The notes: generated by a model not told the origin, from the sequence alone. A stretch of DNA of 64,000 nt from an uncultured Lachnospiraceae bacterium (GCA_910577735.1 CAJTOO010000001.1:197439-261438); one strand, 5' to 3'. Positions 55,208-64,000 are shown, counted from the stretch's first letter. Numbers and translations: made by a program.

Positions 55208-56032
55208 TTAAGATAATTCCGACAATGCCTGATGATAGGTTTCTTCCGTTAACATACCGTTGTGATAGCTTATCACATTCTCTGCAAAGCTTAATCCTTT
55301 TCCTTTGATCGTATGTGCAATGATCACAGTTGGTCTTTCTTTCTCTTCATCTGCCTGATCCAGCGCCAAAACTATCTCTTCCATGTTGTGCCCGTCAATC
55401 TCCAATACATTCCAGCCAAATCCTATCCATTTTTCCTTCAGAGGATTTGTATTAAAGCGATCCATTATTTTGCCATTGGCCTGTAAGTTATTCTTATCTA
55501 CAATTGCTATTAAGTTATTTGTCTTAAATGCACTGGCAGCCATAGCAGCTTCCCATATTTGTCCTTCTGCCATCTCGCCGTCCCCGCAAAGTACATATAC
55601 TTTTTGCGGTTTGCCATCCAATTTTAAGCCAAGCGCCATCCCCAGTCCAATCGATAGTCCCTGACCTAGCGAACCGGTTCCTGCTTCAATACCTGGCGTC
55701 TTCAAAACATCCGGATGACCCTGCAGGTAAAAACCGATCTCCTTTGTATGCTGTAAATCTTCTACCGGAAAATAACCACTTTCCGCTAATGCAGCATATT
55801 GCAGGATTGCAACATGTCCTTTACTCAATAAAAATCGGTCTCGGTCCTCCCATTTGGGATTTTTAGGATCATGCTTCATTTTATAAAAATATAATGCAGC
55901 GACAATGTCTGCAGCTGAGTTGGAGCCTCCTATATGACCAGCTACTCCTACCCCTATACTGACTATAACATTTCTTCTTAATGCAGCAGCTTTTTTCTCT
56001 AGCTCTGTAATTAATTCCTTACTGTATGACAT
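55208..56032 (-). CDS. Transketolase N-terminal subunit
   Basis: 274 residues from ATG 56032 (GAAAGGAAGG upstream; an ATG seven codons earlier has no such site). It binds thiamine diphosphate: GDGEMAEGQIWEAAMAAS and the following IVDKNNLQANG form the cofactor motif. YALAESGYFP-type and FYLQGHPDVLKTPGIEAGTG blocks are present. It is coupled to the C-half, 11 bases apart. Confidence 0.92.
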   Translation of the reverse strand: MSYSKELITELEKKAAALRRNVIVSIGVGVAGHIGGSNSAADIVAALYFYKMKHDPKNPKWEDRDRFLLSKGHVAILQYAALAESGYFPVEDLQHTKEIGFYLQGHPDVLKTPGIEAGTGSLGQGLSIGLGMALGLKLDGKPQKVYVLCGDGEMAEGQIWEAAMAASAFKTNNLIAIVDKNNLQANGKIMDRFNTNPLKEKWIGFGWNVLEIDGHNMEEIVLALDQADEEKERPTVIIAHTIKGKGLSFAENVISYHNGMLTEETYHQALSELS

Positions 56033-56063
56033 ACTGAACCTTCCTTTCTTCATCTTGTTATGT

Positions 56064-57092
56064 TTATGACGGATTCACATACACTACTTTGATAAAATCT
56101 CCTGGATTTTTTGCTAACTTTTCACAGTATGCCGGTATCTCTTCTAATGCAATCGTTTTACTGATCAACGGTTTTACATTTAACTGATTTCCATTCAGCA
56201 GATCTACTACCGTTTCAAACTCCTGATATCCATATAAGAAGGAACCATGTACACGGAGTTCTCTTGTAACAACTTCCTGCATATTAATTTGAATGACCGG
56301 TTTATTATTGCCAATCCATATTGCAGTTTTGCCAAATCCCAAGGCAGACATTGCCTGCTGAACCGTCGTCTCCAGACCCACTGCCTCAATTGCCACATCC
56401 ACTCCATGTCCTTGTGTATAGTGCTGTATCGCTTCCTTGAAATCCTCTTTTGACGGATTGATCACAAAATCTGCACCCATCTGTTTGGCGATTTCCAGTC
56501 GGTGATCACTTAAATCAGATACCATAATCTGTCCGGGGTTTTTCATCTTAACACAAGCCAGCGCTAATAAACCAATTGTACCTGTTCCGACTAACAGCAC
56601 GCTTTTTCCTTCTATATCTCCCGCATGTCCAACACCGCGGTAAGATACCGCCAATGGTTCCATCAGTGAACCAATCTCGTATGGCACCTCTTCACTCACT
56701 TTGAAACAGGATTTTTCCGGTACACATATATATTCTGCAAAGGCGCCATCTACATCCAATACGCCAAAGGCCCGTTTATTAAGGCACAGATGTACATCAC
56801 CTTTTTGGCACATCTCACATTCACCGCAAAAATCCACCGGATATACAGCTACCCGGTCACCTTCTTTTAAGTGTTTTACGTCTGTTCCCAGCTGTACCAC
56901 TTCTCCTGCAAATTCGTGCCCCATAATCATAGGCGCAATCCTGCGTCCCGTAAGGCCCAGATATCCATGTACATCACTGCCGCAAATACCGCAGGCGCGT
57001 ATCTTAATCTTTACTTCCTTAGGCTGTGGGCTAACATCTGCAACCTCCTGTAATTGCAGAATACCAGGCCCCTCATATACTACCGCTTTCAT
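56064..57092 (-). CDS. Zinc-dependent medium-chain dehydrogenase (sugar/polyol type)
   Basis: 342 residues. Catalytic zinc ligands are in CGICGSDVHGYLG (C37 region) and MGHEFAGEV (His-Glu); the structural zinc Cys set is CGECEMCQKGDVHLC. The Rossmann motif is VGTGTIGLLALACVK (about 167-181). It resembles galactitol-1-phosphate, sorbitol or threonine dehydrogenases. In this operon it probably oxidises a pentose, pentitol or related polyol. CGGAGG precedes ATG 57092. Confidence 0.9.
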   Translation of the reverse strand: MKAVVYEGPGILQLQEVADVSPQPKEVKIKIRACGICGSDVHGYLGLTGRRIAPMIMGHEFAGEVVQLGTDVKHLKEGDRVAVYPVDFCGECEMCQKGDVHLCLNKRAFGVLDVDGAFAEYICVPEKSCFKVSEEVPYEIGSLMEPLAVSYRGVGHAGDIEGKSVLLVGTGTIGLLALACVKMKNPGQIMVSDLSDHRLEIAKQMGADFVINPSKEDFKEAIQHYTQGHGVDVAIEAVGLETTVQQAMSALGFGKTAIWIGNNKPVIQINMQEVVTRELRVHGSFLYGYQEFETVVDLLNGNQLNVKPLISKTIALEEIPAYCEKLAKNPGDFIKVVYVNPS

Positions 57093-57114
57093 CTTAACCT
57101 CCGTTTTTGCCGCA

Positions 57115-58629
57115 CTATATTTCTTCTTTTAACTGAAATCTTAACATATTCCATGACGCATGATTGAGAACCGTTTTCAAATATCCATCGCTGCATATTC
57201 CCACCGGTTTATCCGTCGGTACTACATCATGTGGATGCTGAACCGAATTCACTGCTCCAAATTCAAACCCTTCTAAAGCAACATTCATGATACAACGTTC
57301 CACTTCAAATGTTCTCAGGTCGATTTCCACTTCAAGATCTTCATCCACGCTCCTGTTTAATACAAATAATGTTAATTCACCTTTTTCTTTATCAACAACC
57401 GCAACAGAATCTAACATAGAAACATCCGTATATTCTTTACAATCAAATTTAGGCGCTTCTATATTCACCCTTATCGCATCGCCACGGCCGTATACTGATG
57501 TATAGTAAAACGGATAATAAATGGTCTGCATGTAAGCATCTCCCCCTATTGTTGTCATAATAGGAGCAATCACATTCACTAATTGCGCCAGGCAGGCAAT
57601 TTTCACACGGTCTGAATGCTTTAAGAGCGAAATAAGCAATCCTCCGACCAATAAGGCGTCTTCAAAAGTAAAGATATCTTCTACGCGCGGCGGAGCCTGC
57701 AGCCAATGCTCAATCTTCTTATCGCTTTCTTTTGTATGGTACCATACGTTCCATTCATCAAAAGAAAGGTTGATTTTCTTTTTACTTCTTTTTTTAGCCT
57801 TTACATAATCGCAGATAGCAACAACAGACTGAATAAAATCATCCATGATCAGGCCGCCTGCAAGATATGATTGCGTATCCAATCCGATTTTTGACCAATA
57901 ATTATGCAGCGAAATATAATCTACATGATCATAGGCTTCTTCTAATACAACAGCTTCCCACTCTGCAAATGTGGGCATCATCGTATTAGAACTTCCGCAT
58001 GCCACTAATTCTATGCTGTCGTCTACCCACTTCATCATCTTAGCAGTTTCTTTTGCCAGTCTGCCATACTCGTATGGAGTTTTGCTTCCCATCTGCCATG
58101 GCCCATCCATTTCATTGCCTAAACACCATGTCTTAACATTGTAGGGCTGCTTACGTCCATGGCTGATTCTTAAATCACTCCAATAGCTGTTCCCTTCATG
58201 ATTACAATATTCCACTAAGTTTCTGGCCGCATCGGCGCCCCTTGTCCCCAGATTGACAGCTAACATAAGATCAGAGTCCACTTCCTGCAGCCATTCAGAA
58301 AATTCCTGCAGACCCACCTGATTTGTTTCCGTTGTAAACCATGCCAAGTCCAATTTTACAGGCCTTAATTCCTTGGGTCCTACGCTGTCCTCCCAACGAA
58401 ATCCGGAAACAAAATTCCCACCGGGATATCTGATAATCGGAACCTGCAGCTTCTTTACCATTTCAATAACATCTGTTCGAAATCCTTTGCTGTTTGCTAA
58501 CGGATGATCAGGTTCATATATGCCGTTATATACGGCCCTTCCTAAATGTTCGATAAAAGACCCATATATACGATCGTCTATAGTCGAAATATAATTCAAA
58601 CGGTCTATAATCAGATTAGCTTTCTTCAT
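57115..58629 (-). CDS. GH51 alpha-L-arabinofuranosidase
   Basis: 504 residues from ATG 58629 (GGAGG upstream). The acid/base Glu is in WCLGNEMDGPW (about 165-175) and the nucleophile Glu in LSFDEWNVWYH (about 288-298), followed by HSDRVKIACLAQLVNVIAPI, all typical of GH51. A C-terminal beta domain completes the usual length. There is no signal peptide, so it acts inside on imported arabino-oligosaccharides or arabinosides, releasing L-arabinose. Confidence 0.95.
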   Translation of the reverse strand: MKKANLIIDRLNYISTIDDRIYGSFIEHLGRAVYNGIYEPDHPLANSKGFRTDVIEMVKKLQVPIIRYPGGNFVSGFRWEDSVGPKELRPVKLDLAWFTTETNQVGLQEFSEWLQEVDSDLMLAVNLGTRGADAARNLVEYCNHEGNSYWSDLRISHGRKQPYNVKTWCLGNEMDGPWQMGSKTPYEYGRLAKETAKMMKWVDDSIELVACGSSNTMMPTFAEWEAVVLEEAYDHVDYISLHNYWSKIGLDTQSYLAGGLIMDDFIQSVVAICDYVKAKKRSKKKINLSFDEWNVWYHTKESDKKIEHWLQAPPRVEDIFTFEDALLVGGLLISLLKHSDRVKIACLAQLVNVIAPIMTTIGGDAYMQTIYYPFYYTSVYGRGDAIRVNIEAPKFDCKEYTDVSMLDSVAVVDKEKGELTLFVLNRSVDEDLEVEIDLRTFEVERCIMNVALEGFEFGAVNSVQHPHDVVPTDKPVGICSDGYLKTVLNHASWNMLRFQLKEEI

Positions 58630-58644
58630 TGCTCTCTCCTCCAC

Positions 58645-59478
58645 TTATCCTTTGATACCACTCATTGCAATTCCTTTAATAATATGTTTCTGGAAAATCA
58701 AAAACATAATGATTGCCGGAACAGATGCGACTACACTAATTGTCATCGGCAATGTAAATTCCGACAAATTAGCGCCTTGGAATTGCGGTATTCCTACCGG
58801 CAGAGTCATCATCTTTTCCGATGTAATTGATAAAAAGGGCCACAAAAAGTTATTCCATGAATTGATAAACGTAAAAATACCTACTGCCGCCATGGAAGAT
58901 TTGGAAATCGGAACGCATATCTTCCACCAACGTTGAAAATCATTGGCACCGTCTAACATTCCGGCCTCTATCAAGTCTTGCGGAATACTGTCATAAAACC
59001 GCTTCATAATCAGTACGCCAATCGGCGCAGCCAAACTTGGGCACATGAGACCTATATATGAATTCAGCAATCCTAACTTTGCCATATTCTGGTATAAGGG
59101 AATAATGATTGCTTCCATCGGAACCATCATTCCGGCAGTAATGATGGCAAAAACATACTTTTTACCAAGAAACCGAAGTTTTGATATGGCATATGCTGCC
59201 AATGAAGTAATCAATATTGTTCCAACCGTTACTACCATTGCCACAAAAAAGCTGTTAAATATCCAGCGTAATACAGGCGCTTTTTCTGTTATGGTAACAT
59301 AGTTGTCAAAGGTAAATTCTCCCTTAAACAGTTCCGGCAAAATACTGACCGGTGTTCCGTATGACTTAAAGGACGATATGATCATCCAAACTACCGGGAA
59401 AAGCCATAAGAGCGCAATCGCATAAGCTAATATGTAAGCAATCCATCTACCAGGTTTCATCTTCTTTATTTTTTCCAT
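58645..59478 (-). CDS. ABC sugar permease, MalG/AraQ type
   Basis: 277 residues from ATG 59478 (AAAGGAG upstream). Six helices; the EAA loop is EAGMLDGANDFQRWWKICVP, which docks the ATPase. It ends in KHIIKGIAMSGIKG, typical of the MalG group. No ABC ATPase is in the operon, so a shared MsmX-type ATPase encoded elsewhere must power it. Confidence 0.93.
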   Translation of the reverse strand: MEKIKKMKPGRWIAYILAYAIALLWLFPVVWMIISSFKSYGTPVSILPELFKGEFTFDNYVTITEKAPVLRWIFNSFFVAMVVTVGTILITSLAAYAISKLRFLGKKYVFAIITAGMMVPMEAIIIPLYQNMAKLGLLNSYIGLMCPSLAAPIGVLIMKRFYDSIPQDLIEAGMLDGANDFQRWWKICVPISKSSMAAVGIFTFINSWNNFLWPFLSITSEKMMTLPVGIPQFQGANLSEFTLPMTISVVASVPAIIMFLIFQKHIIKGIAMSGIKG

Positions 59479-59491
59479 CTCGCCGCTCCTT

Positions 59492-60385
59492 TTAGTTGTC
59501 TTTATCTGCAAATAACTTATTTTGCAGCATCGTGATGATAAACACAACTATAAAAAATGCAAAGGACATTGTCGCAGCATATCCCATTTTTCTGTTGGTA
59601 AATCCAGTCTCATATATGTAGTGAACAATCGTTCTTGTATGAGTTCCCGGCCCGCCACCGGCCATTAGATAAGTTTGACCAAACAGTTTAAAAGATGCAA
59701 TCGTCTGCAACAGTATCACTAAAGATATTGTTGATTTTAACATTGGAATCGTTATCTTAAATAAACTTTGTCCGGAGCTTGCCCCATCAATTTTAGCTGC
59801 CTCATAAATCTCATCAGGTATATCCTGTAACCCGGCCAAAAATAAAATCATATTAAAGCCCACTGTCCACCATACTGTTGTAATTAATATTGCAATCCAT
59901 ACCAACCACTTTGTATTCAACCAATACATCTCGCCCACACCCAACTTCATCGTTAACTGTGTAATAAGACCCGTATATGGCTGAAAGATAAAAATCCATA
60001 ATCCCGTTACCACAGACATAGACAAAACATACGGTGAAAAGAAGCAAGTCCTGATAAACGTCCTTCCTTTCAATGTAGAATTAATCACCAATGCAAAGGC
60101 AAATCCAATTAATACAATTGCAGGTGTGGAAATGACTACAAAAAATAAGGTATTGAACAGCGCTTCCCAAAATGCTTTGTCCTGAAACATATCCCTATAG
60201 TTTGCCGGACCAATAAATTCACTTTTCCCACCGAGTATAGCATCGAAAAGACTCAGTTCTACTCCTTTAATAATCGGATATAGTAAAAATCCTATGAAGA
60301 AAAATAAGAAGGGAAGCAAAAAGCACCATGCAATTATATTCTCTTTCAATATCTTTTTTCTCATATCCATGTTTACCCTATTCAA
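59492..60385 (-). CDS. ABC sugar permease, MalF/AraP type
   Basis: 297 residues from a TTG at 60385 with AGGAG nine bases upstream; ATG 60370 is an alternative. Six helices; the EAA loop is EAAKIDGASSGQSLFKITIP. It partners the second permease, 13 bases downstream. Confidence 0.92.
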   Translation of the reverse strand: MNRVNMDMRKKILKENIIAWCFLLPFLFFFIGFLLYPIIKGVELSLFDAILGGKSEFIGPANYRDMFQDKAFWEALFNTLFFVVISTPAIVLIGFAFALVINSTLKGRTFIRTCFFSPYVLSMSVVTGLWIFIFQPYTGLITQLTMKLGVGEMYWLNTKWLVWIAILITTVWWTVGFNMILFLAGLQDIPDEIYEAAKIDGASSGQSLFKITIPMLKSTISLVILLQTIASFKLFGQTYLMAGGGPGTHTRTIVHYIYETGFTNRKMGYAATMSFAFFIVVFIITMLQNKLFADKDN

Positions 60386-60412
60386 CCTTCTCTTCTCCTT
60401 TATTTATTACTT

Positions 60413-60440
60413 AGGTGGCAGTGCACGCAGCCTGCCACCT
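60413..60440. promoter_or_regulatory. Hairpin between the binding protein and permease genes
   Basis: Stem AGGTGGCAG (60413-60421) and CTGCCACCT (60432-60440) lies 20 bases after the binding-protein stop. Such hairpins usually raise binding-protein expression above that of the permeases by stabilising or partly terminating the mRNA. Confidence 0.6.
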
Positions 60441-60460
60441 TTTATCCTTGTGCTTATTGA

Positions 60461-61828
60461 TTATTTATAAGAATCCAGAATCTCCTGGAATCCATTTTGC
60501 ATATTTTCAGCCGTTGTTTCAACGTCCTGACTTCCTGCAATCATGGCAGCCAGTTCCCTGTATGTCAGTTCAGTCAAACCTGCAATTCCGCATACCTGAG
60601 GGAAAATCTTAGCGTACTGAGCAGAATCCGCATATACGCTTCTGTATGGTAAATTTTTAAATTCTTCTGAATCAATCACAGATTGCTTGCTGGGAATATG
60701 ACCTGCTTTTGCCCATTTTGCAGTATTATCCGTAAGCCATTTCATAAATTCCATAGCGGCAGCTTTTTCTTCTTCTGTGGTGTTTTTATTCTTAGGGATT
60801 ACCAGCGTATGCGAATCTGCATAAACAGAATCCTTATCGGTAAATTGTGGGAAAGGCATGGATACAAAATTCAAGCCTTCTGTTCCTTCAAACATGGGAA
60901 CAGCCCATACACCATTGATTGTTGCGGGAGCGATTTTACCAGTAAACAGTTCTCCGCCGTTTTTCTGGTTTTTAGGCCAAATCTCTTCGTCCACCATTCT
61001 CATGATCACGTTAAGCGCTTTTATATTTTCTTCCGAATTAAGGGTTGCCGTGCTTCCTGTTTCATCACAAATATCTCCGCCATACTGTGTAAGCAATGTA
61101 TACCACAAATACATTGGCAATCCATTCATAGATGTTCCGGAAATCGGAATCTGCCCATTCCCCAACTGTGACTTAACATTGTGGAAATACTCAAAGAAAG
61201 CTTCTTCACCTCTCGGTACGTTCACTGTTCCATCCTCTTCGAGCAATCCCATTCTTTCAAATTCATCCGTATTAAAATGCATTAACAGAAGATGGGTATC
61301 CATTGGCATGCAATAAAATTTACCGTCAACCGCTGCAGATACCTGCAAACGTTCTGTAAACTCTCCAAAGTCAACGCCGGCTGCACTCGCCAGATCATCC
61401 AACGGCTCAATCAAATCATCATTTACATATTCTTTGATACGTGTGATATGGTTAACGGCTACTGTGGGCGCCGTATCTGTCGTCATAGCAGCTAATAATT
61501 TCGTATAAAACTCTTCCGACTTAATAATCATAAATTCAACTTCTGTGGTAGAACTCTGCGCATTAAATTCATCCACCAGCTCTGTCATAATATCGCCGTC
61601 ACCACCGCTAAATGGCGCCCAAAAACTTATTTTCGTCTTCTCTGCTCCAGTTTCTGCAGTTTCTTGCCCCGTTCCTTGATCAGCTTCTTTCTCCCCTGTT
61701 CCTTGCTGCGCCACTCCCTGCTCCTTCACTTCTTCCGCCCGGCCGTCACCACAAGCTGCAATTGAAAATGCCATGGAAAATGTCAGCACTAAAGCGATTG
61801 CTTTTTTGAAAATCATTTGTCTTTTCAT
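60461..61828 (-). CDS. Sugar ABC transporter solute-binding lipoprotein
   Basis: 455 residues from ATG 61828 (GGGAGGACAATCA upstream). The signal peptide ends in the lipobox FSIAAC, then a Glu/Gly/Gln-rich linker. The body is a family-1 binding protein (KISFWAPFSGGDGDIMTELV; AAAMEFMKWLTDNTAKWAKA). It captures the arabinoside outside the membrane for the two permeases. First gene of the operon. Confidence 0.93.
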   Translation of the reverse strand: MKRQMIFKKAIALVLTFSMAFSIAACGDGRAEEVKEQGVAQQGTGEKEADQGTGQETAETGAEKTKISFWAPFSGGDGDIMTELVDEFNAQSSTTEVEFMIIKSEEFYTKLLAAMTTDTAPTVAVNHITRIKEYVNDDLIEPLDDLASAAGVDFGEFTERLQVSAAVDGKFYCMPMDTHLLLMHFNTDEFERMGLLEEDGTVNVPRGEEAFFEYFHNVKSQLGNGQIPISGTSMNGLPMYLWYTLLTQYGGDICDETGSTATLNSEENIKALNVIMRMVDEEIWPKNQKNGGELFTGKIAPATINGVWAVPMFEGTEGLNFVSMPFPQFTDKDSVYADSHTLVIPKNKNTTEEEKAAAMEFMKWLTDNTAKWAKAGHIPSKQSVIDSEEFKNLPYRSVYADSAQYAKIFPQVCGIAGLTELTYRELAAMIAGSQDVETTAENMQNGFQEILDSYK

Positions 61829-62010
61829 TGATTGTCCTCCCTGCTCCATTCATAGTGTTGTTTAATCTGTTTTTATGTTAGCATGTAGAGCATATCTAAG
61901 TAAATTTGACATTCTTAAGAAAGGTGCAAAAAAGCAAGATGAATTTTATTACGCATATCATGCTACTATTATTTGTAACTTCAGCCATTCTTATTCACCT
62001 GAAAATGATT

Positions 62011-62079
62011 CCTTACATCCGAATCAACTATCCGTATAAAATATCCGTACAGGACATTGCTGCCAGCGCTAATATCAGC
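62011..62079 (+). pseudogene. Fragment of an AraC-family regulator
   Basis: The plus strand encodes PYIRINYPYKISVQDIAASA followed by NIS, an unmistakable first half of an AraC helix-turn-helix domain. It stops abruptly at about 62080, where decayed Doc sequence on the other strand begins. The sensor domain and the second helix-turn-helix are absent. It may be what is left of an original regulator of the arabinoside operon. Confidence 0.55.
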
Positions 62080-62086
62080 ATTGCAT

Positions 62087-62303
62087 TCCATCGAGAAAAA
62101 TGTGATTTTTAATGCATCCATAACATAATCTGGCCGCCTTTCGTGGAATGGTTGGGTACAATTCCTCCCCACCAAAAGATTGAAAGGGTACAGATAACTG
62201 CAGAATCCAATAAACCTTCGCCCCGTATTCCATCAATGCCGCCAGTTTCCTGTATCAGCTTGCTATGAAGATGCTTTATCTGTTCTTTGCTTCATAAAAT
62301 CAT
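62087..62303 (-). pseudogene. Decayed Doc (Fic-fold) toxin
   Basis: The minus strand, read across frames, gives SKEQIKHLHSKLIQETGG, GIRGEGLLDSAV, then VPFQSFGGEELYPTIPRKAA and KNHIFLDG, clear Doc-family sequence. The start (ATG 62303 overlapping the antitoxin stop) is followed by TGA at codon 4, a frameshift lies after DSAV, and the sequence ends in the middle of the Fic motif (HxFxDGNKR), before NKR. The toxin cannot be made. Confidence 0.7.
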
Positions 62304-62536
62304 TTTGCCAGTTCCTCAAATGCTTTCCTATGCTTCTGTAATAATCGGGTTGCCACATCCTCCAATGTTTCATTATCCGCTTCCACATCTACCTGCAGTT
62401 TGCCATAATCAATCAACACATACCGCGGAACATTATTCTTTAATATTACAGCTGCACCGTTTTCATCAACCATTCTTGCAACTTTTGAAAAATTCTGATT
62501 TGCCTCTGATATAGATAGAAGATTTTTTAAATTAAC
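62300..62536 (-). pseudogene. Phd/YefM-type antitoxin, 5' end lost
   Basis: 78 codons open from 62536 to TGA 62300: VNLKNLLSISEANQNFSKVA, then MVDENGAAVILKNNVPRYVL, typical Phd/YefM. Only the first few codons are missing; homology stops at 62536, where TAG and unrelated sequence from the neighbouring element follow. It overlaps the Doc remnant by four bases, the normal Phd-Doc order. Confidence 0.8.
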
Positions 62537-62659
62537 CTAGATTATTCACGGCACAGCCGTGAAAATGGCTGAAAGCCAAATGTTTACGGTTAGAGGGAAG
62601 TAATTTCAGATTAGGCGGTATAGCCCCGATTACAAGGGCTGTACCGTCTTTTTGAGTGT
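62537..62659. mobile_element. End of a serine-recombinase integrative element
   Basis: Homology to the antitoxin stops at 62536 and the recombinase gene starts to the right, so the element boundary is near 62537. The stretch holds a short palindrome (TTCACGGC and GCCGTGAA, near 62545-62563). The rest of the element lies outside the window. Confidence 0.6.
62614..62653 (+). terminator. Terminator at the element edge
   Basis: GGCGGTATAGCCC (62614-62626) pairs with GGGCTGTACCGTC (62636-62648) with one G-T pair, followed by TTTTT on the plus strand. It would shield the recombinase from rightward transcripts. Confidence 0.75.
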
Positions 62660-64000
62660 CTATGCGCCCTGTCGCTTCGGTTGACTGGCAGAAAGGAAAT
62701 TAATTTCCCCTACAAAGTTGAAAACAATATCTACTTTCTGTACCCGTTTCCCGTCCACCTTTTCCGGCGCATGGACTATGATTTTCTTGATAAATTCATT
62801 AACGATTGCAGGGGTGAGTTCCTTTATCCCCACATATTTGCGAATAATCGCGGCGAAGCTGTCAAAATCGCTCTTGTTCTGTTCGTAGGTATCGACTTCC
62901 TGCTGGTCTGCCTTGACCGTTTCTTCCAGTTCCCGCTGTTCCGCTTCATACTCTGCGGACAGCTTCAAAAACCTGTCATGGCTGATTGCACCGCTTATAT
63001 CGTCTTCATAAATCCGCTTGAAGATACGGTCAAGTTCCGCTATCCGCTTCCTCGCCTGTCCGACTTCACGTTTCCTGCGCTTCATTTCCTTTTCCGTTTC
63101 AGCGGAGCGTTGCTGATACATCATTTCATGGAAAGCCATGATGTCATCAAAGAAAAGGGCGGTCACGTCAAATATCCTGCCCCATACTATCTGTTTCAAC
63201 ACTTCCTCGCGGATAAAGTGAGCCGTACAGCTTCCCGTATTGCTCTTGTACTTTGCACAGCGGTAATGGTCTTGTGAGCCGTTAAAACTTTTGCAAGTAG
63301 CGAAATGTAATTTACTCCCACAGTCTGCACAATATACCAAGCCGGAAAACAATCCCTGTCTGTCCGCTTTTGTGGGGCGGCGTTTGTTTGCCCTTAGTTC
63401 CTGCACCCGTTCAAAAACTGCGTCTTCCACAATCGCTTCATGGGTATTGAAGAAGATAGACTGCTGTTCCTTTGTGGTAGGAATCCGCTTTTTCAGCTTG
63501 TGGGATTTGGAATAGCTTTTGAAGTTCACCGTATGTCCGCAGTAATCCATACGCTCTAAAATGCCGACAATGGTACTATCTCTCCAATCATAGGGATTTT
63601 CAGGAAATGGTTTCCCCTTTTTCTTTGCGTAGTGGGCTTTGGCAGTCAGCACCTTATCTTCTTTGAGGATTTTTGCTATCTGCATGGGACCTTTCCCGCC
63701 GATACATAAATTAAAAATCCGTTTCACCACAGCGGCGGCTTCCTCGTCTACAATCCATTGTTTTTTGTCGGTAGGGCTTACTATGTAGCCGTAGGGCGGC
63801 TTTGTCAGATGTTCCCCCGCCTGTCCTTGCGCCCGTTTGATTGCCCGTACCTTTTTGCTTGTGTCTTTGGCATAAAAATCGTTAAACAGATTGCGGAACG
63901 GGGTAAAATCGTTGTCGCCCTTTGCGCTGTCTACTCCGTCATTGATTGCGATATATCTCACGTCACGCTCTACGAAAAAGATTTCCGTATAGTAGCCGAC
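62660..64000 (-). CDS. Large serine recombinase, TndX-like (N-terminus outside window)
   Basis: The frame is open from the right edge to the stop at 62660. The end of the catalytic domain is visible (RDVRYIAINDGVDSAKGDND). The recombinase domain (KPPYGYIVSPTDKKQWIVDE) and zinc ribbon (GLVYCADCGSKLHFATCKS with later CAKYKSNTGSC) follow, then a coiled coil (about 285-345 of the visible part) and a C-terminal DUF4368-like end. The catalytic Ser is off the edge. Such enzymes integrate and excise conjugative transposons such as Tn5397-like elements. It lies at the element's end, as expected. Confidence 0.92.
   Translation of the reverse strand, partial: VGYYTEIFFVERDVRYIAINDGVDSAKGDNDFTPFRNLFNDFYAKDTSKKVRAIKRAQGQAGEHLTKPPYGYIVSPTDKKQWIVDEEAAAVVKRIFNLCIGGKGPMQIAKILKEDKVLTAKAHYAKKKGKPFPENPYDWRDSTIVGILERMDYCGHTVNFKSYSKSHKLKKRIPTTKEQQSIFFNTHEAIVEDAVFERVQELRANKRRPTKADRQGLFSGLVYCADCGSKLHFATCKSFNGSQDHYRCAKYKSNTGSCTAHFIREEVLKQIVWGRIFDVTALFFDDIMAFHEMMYQQRSAETEKEMKRRKREVGQARKRIAELDRIFKRIYEDDISGAISHDRFLKLSAEYEAEQRELEETVKADQQEVDTYEQNKSDFDSFAAIIRKYVGIKELTPAIVNEFIKKIIVHAPEKVDGKRVQKVDIVFNFVGEINFLSASQPKRQGA

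Noticed and set aside
61906..62112. A complete 68-residue plus-strand gene
   Set aside because: Only about 23 residues are AraC-like. The rest is antisense to Doc remnants or unrelated, so it is a fragment, not a gene.
1..64000. CRISPR arrays, rRNA or tRNA genes
   Set aside because: No regularly spaced short repeats or recognisable rRNA or tRNA sequences were seen. A tRNA could be missed by eye.

Overview
The window looks like a chromosome segment of a gut-type Clostridia, most likely Lachnospiraceae. Supporting signs are strong AGGAGG-type ribosome binding sites, YesM/YesN-type two-component pairs, a Lachnospiraceae-style transposase-like gene, a TndX-like large serine recombinase, an Mrp/Mbh-like antiporter cluster and a GH51 arabinoside operon. 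This assignment is an inference from gene content. I see no rRNA, tRNA or CRISPR array.

Layout. 1-4168: mobile-element edge with a truncated TnpB-like gene, a Tn916-type tyrosine recombinase, a methyl-accepting chemotaxis protein and a candidate small RNA. Two copies of a 25-bp palindrome-like site lie in inverted orientation around this block. 4169-9783: a coupled pair, a 1272-residue protein with hydrophobic segments and a Hint (hedgehog/intein) domain protein, which resembles no system I can name. 9968-16878: a two-component system and a lantibiotic-immunity-type ABC transporter, separated by an AAA15-ATPase/RloB-like defence pair. A perfect 24-bp motif lies beside both promoters and flanks the defence pair. 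16973-21843: a further defence-like zone, with an HD plus GHKL (Hsp90-like) ATPase gene broken by a one-base frameshift, divergent from an AT-rich three-gene cassette (possible TOPRIM-like protein, DUF4869-like protein, small P-loop ATPase).

21862-32668: ketopantoate-reductase-family gene, a small acidic protein, then a ten-gene Mrp/Mbh-like cation antiporter operon with four NuoL/M/N-type subunits and no hydrogenase catalytic genes. 32806-39019: an MMPL/RND exporter coupled to a large GLUG-repeat membrane-anchored protein. 39134-49006: NSS symporter, metallophosphatase, WYL regulator with an unknown partner, LysM lipoprotein, C39-like protein. 49057-49778: two decayed regulators (a HigA-ImmA type and an HxlR type).

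49847-61828: arabinoside utilisation locus on the minus strand. Solute-binding lipoprotein, two permeases, GH51 arabinofuranosidase, zinc dehydrogenase, split transketolase and a 3-hydroxyisobutyrate-dehydrogenase-family reductase form one operon, followed by a YesM/YesN sensor-regulator pair that probably controls it. No araBAD genes are visible. 62011-64000: an AraC fragment fused to a decayed Phd/Doc toxin-antitoxin module, which is itself cut at 62537 by the end of an integrative element carrying a large serine recombinase.
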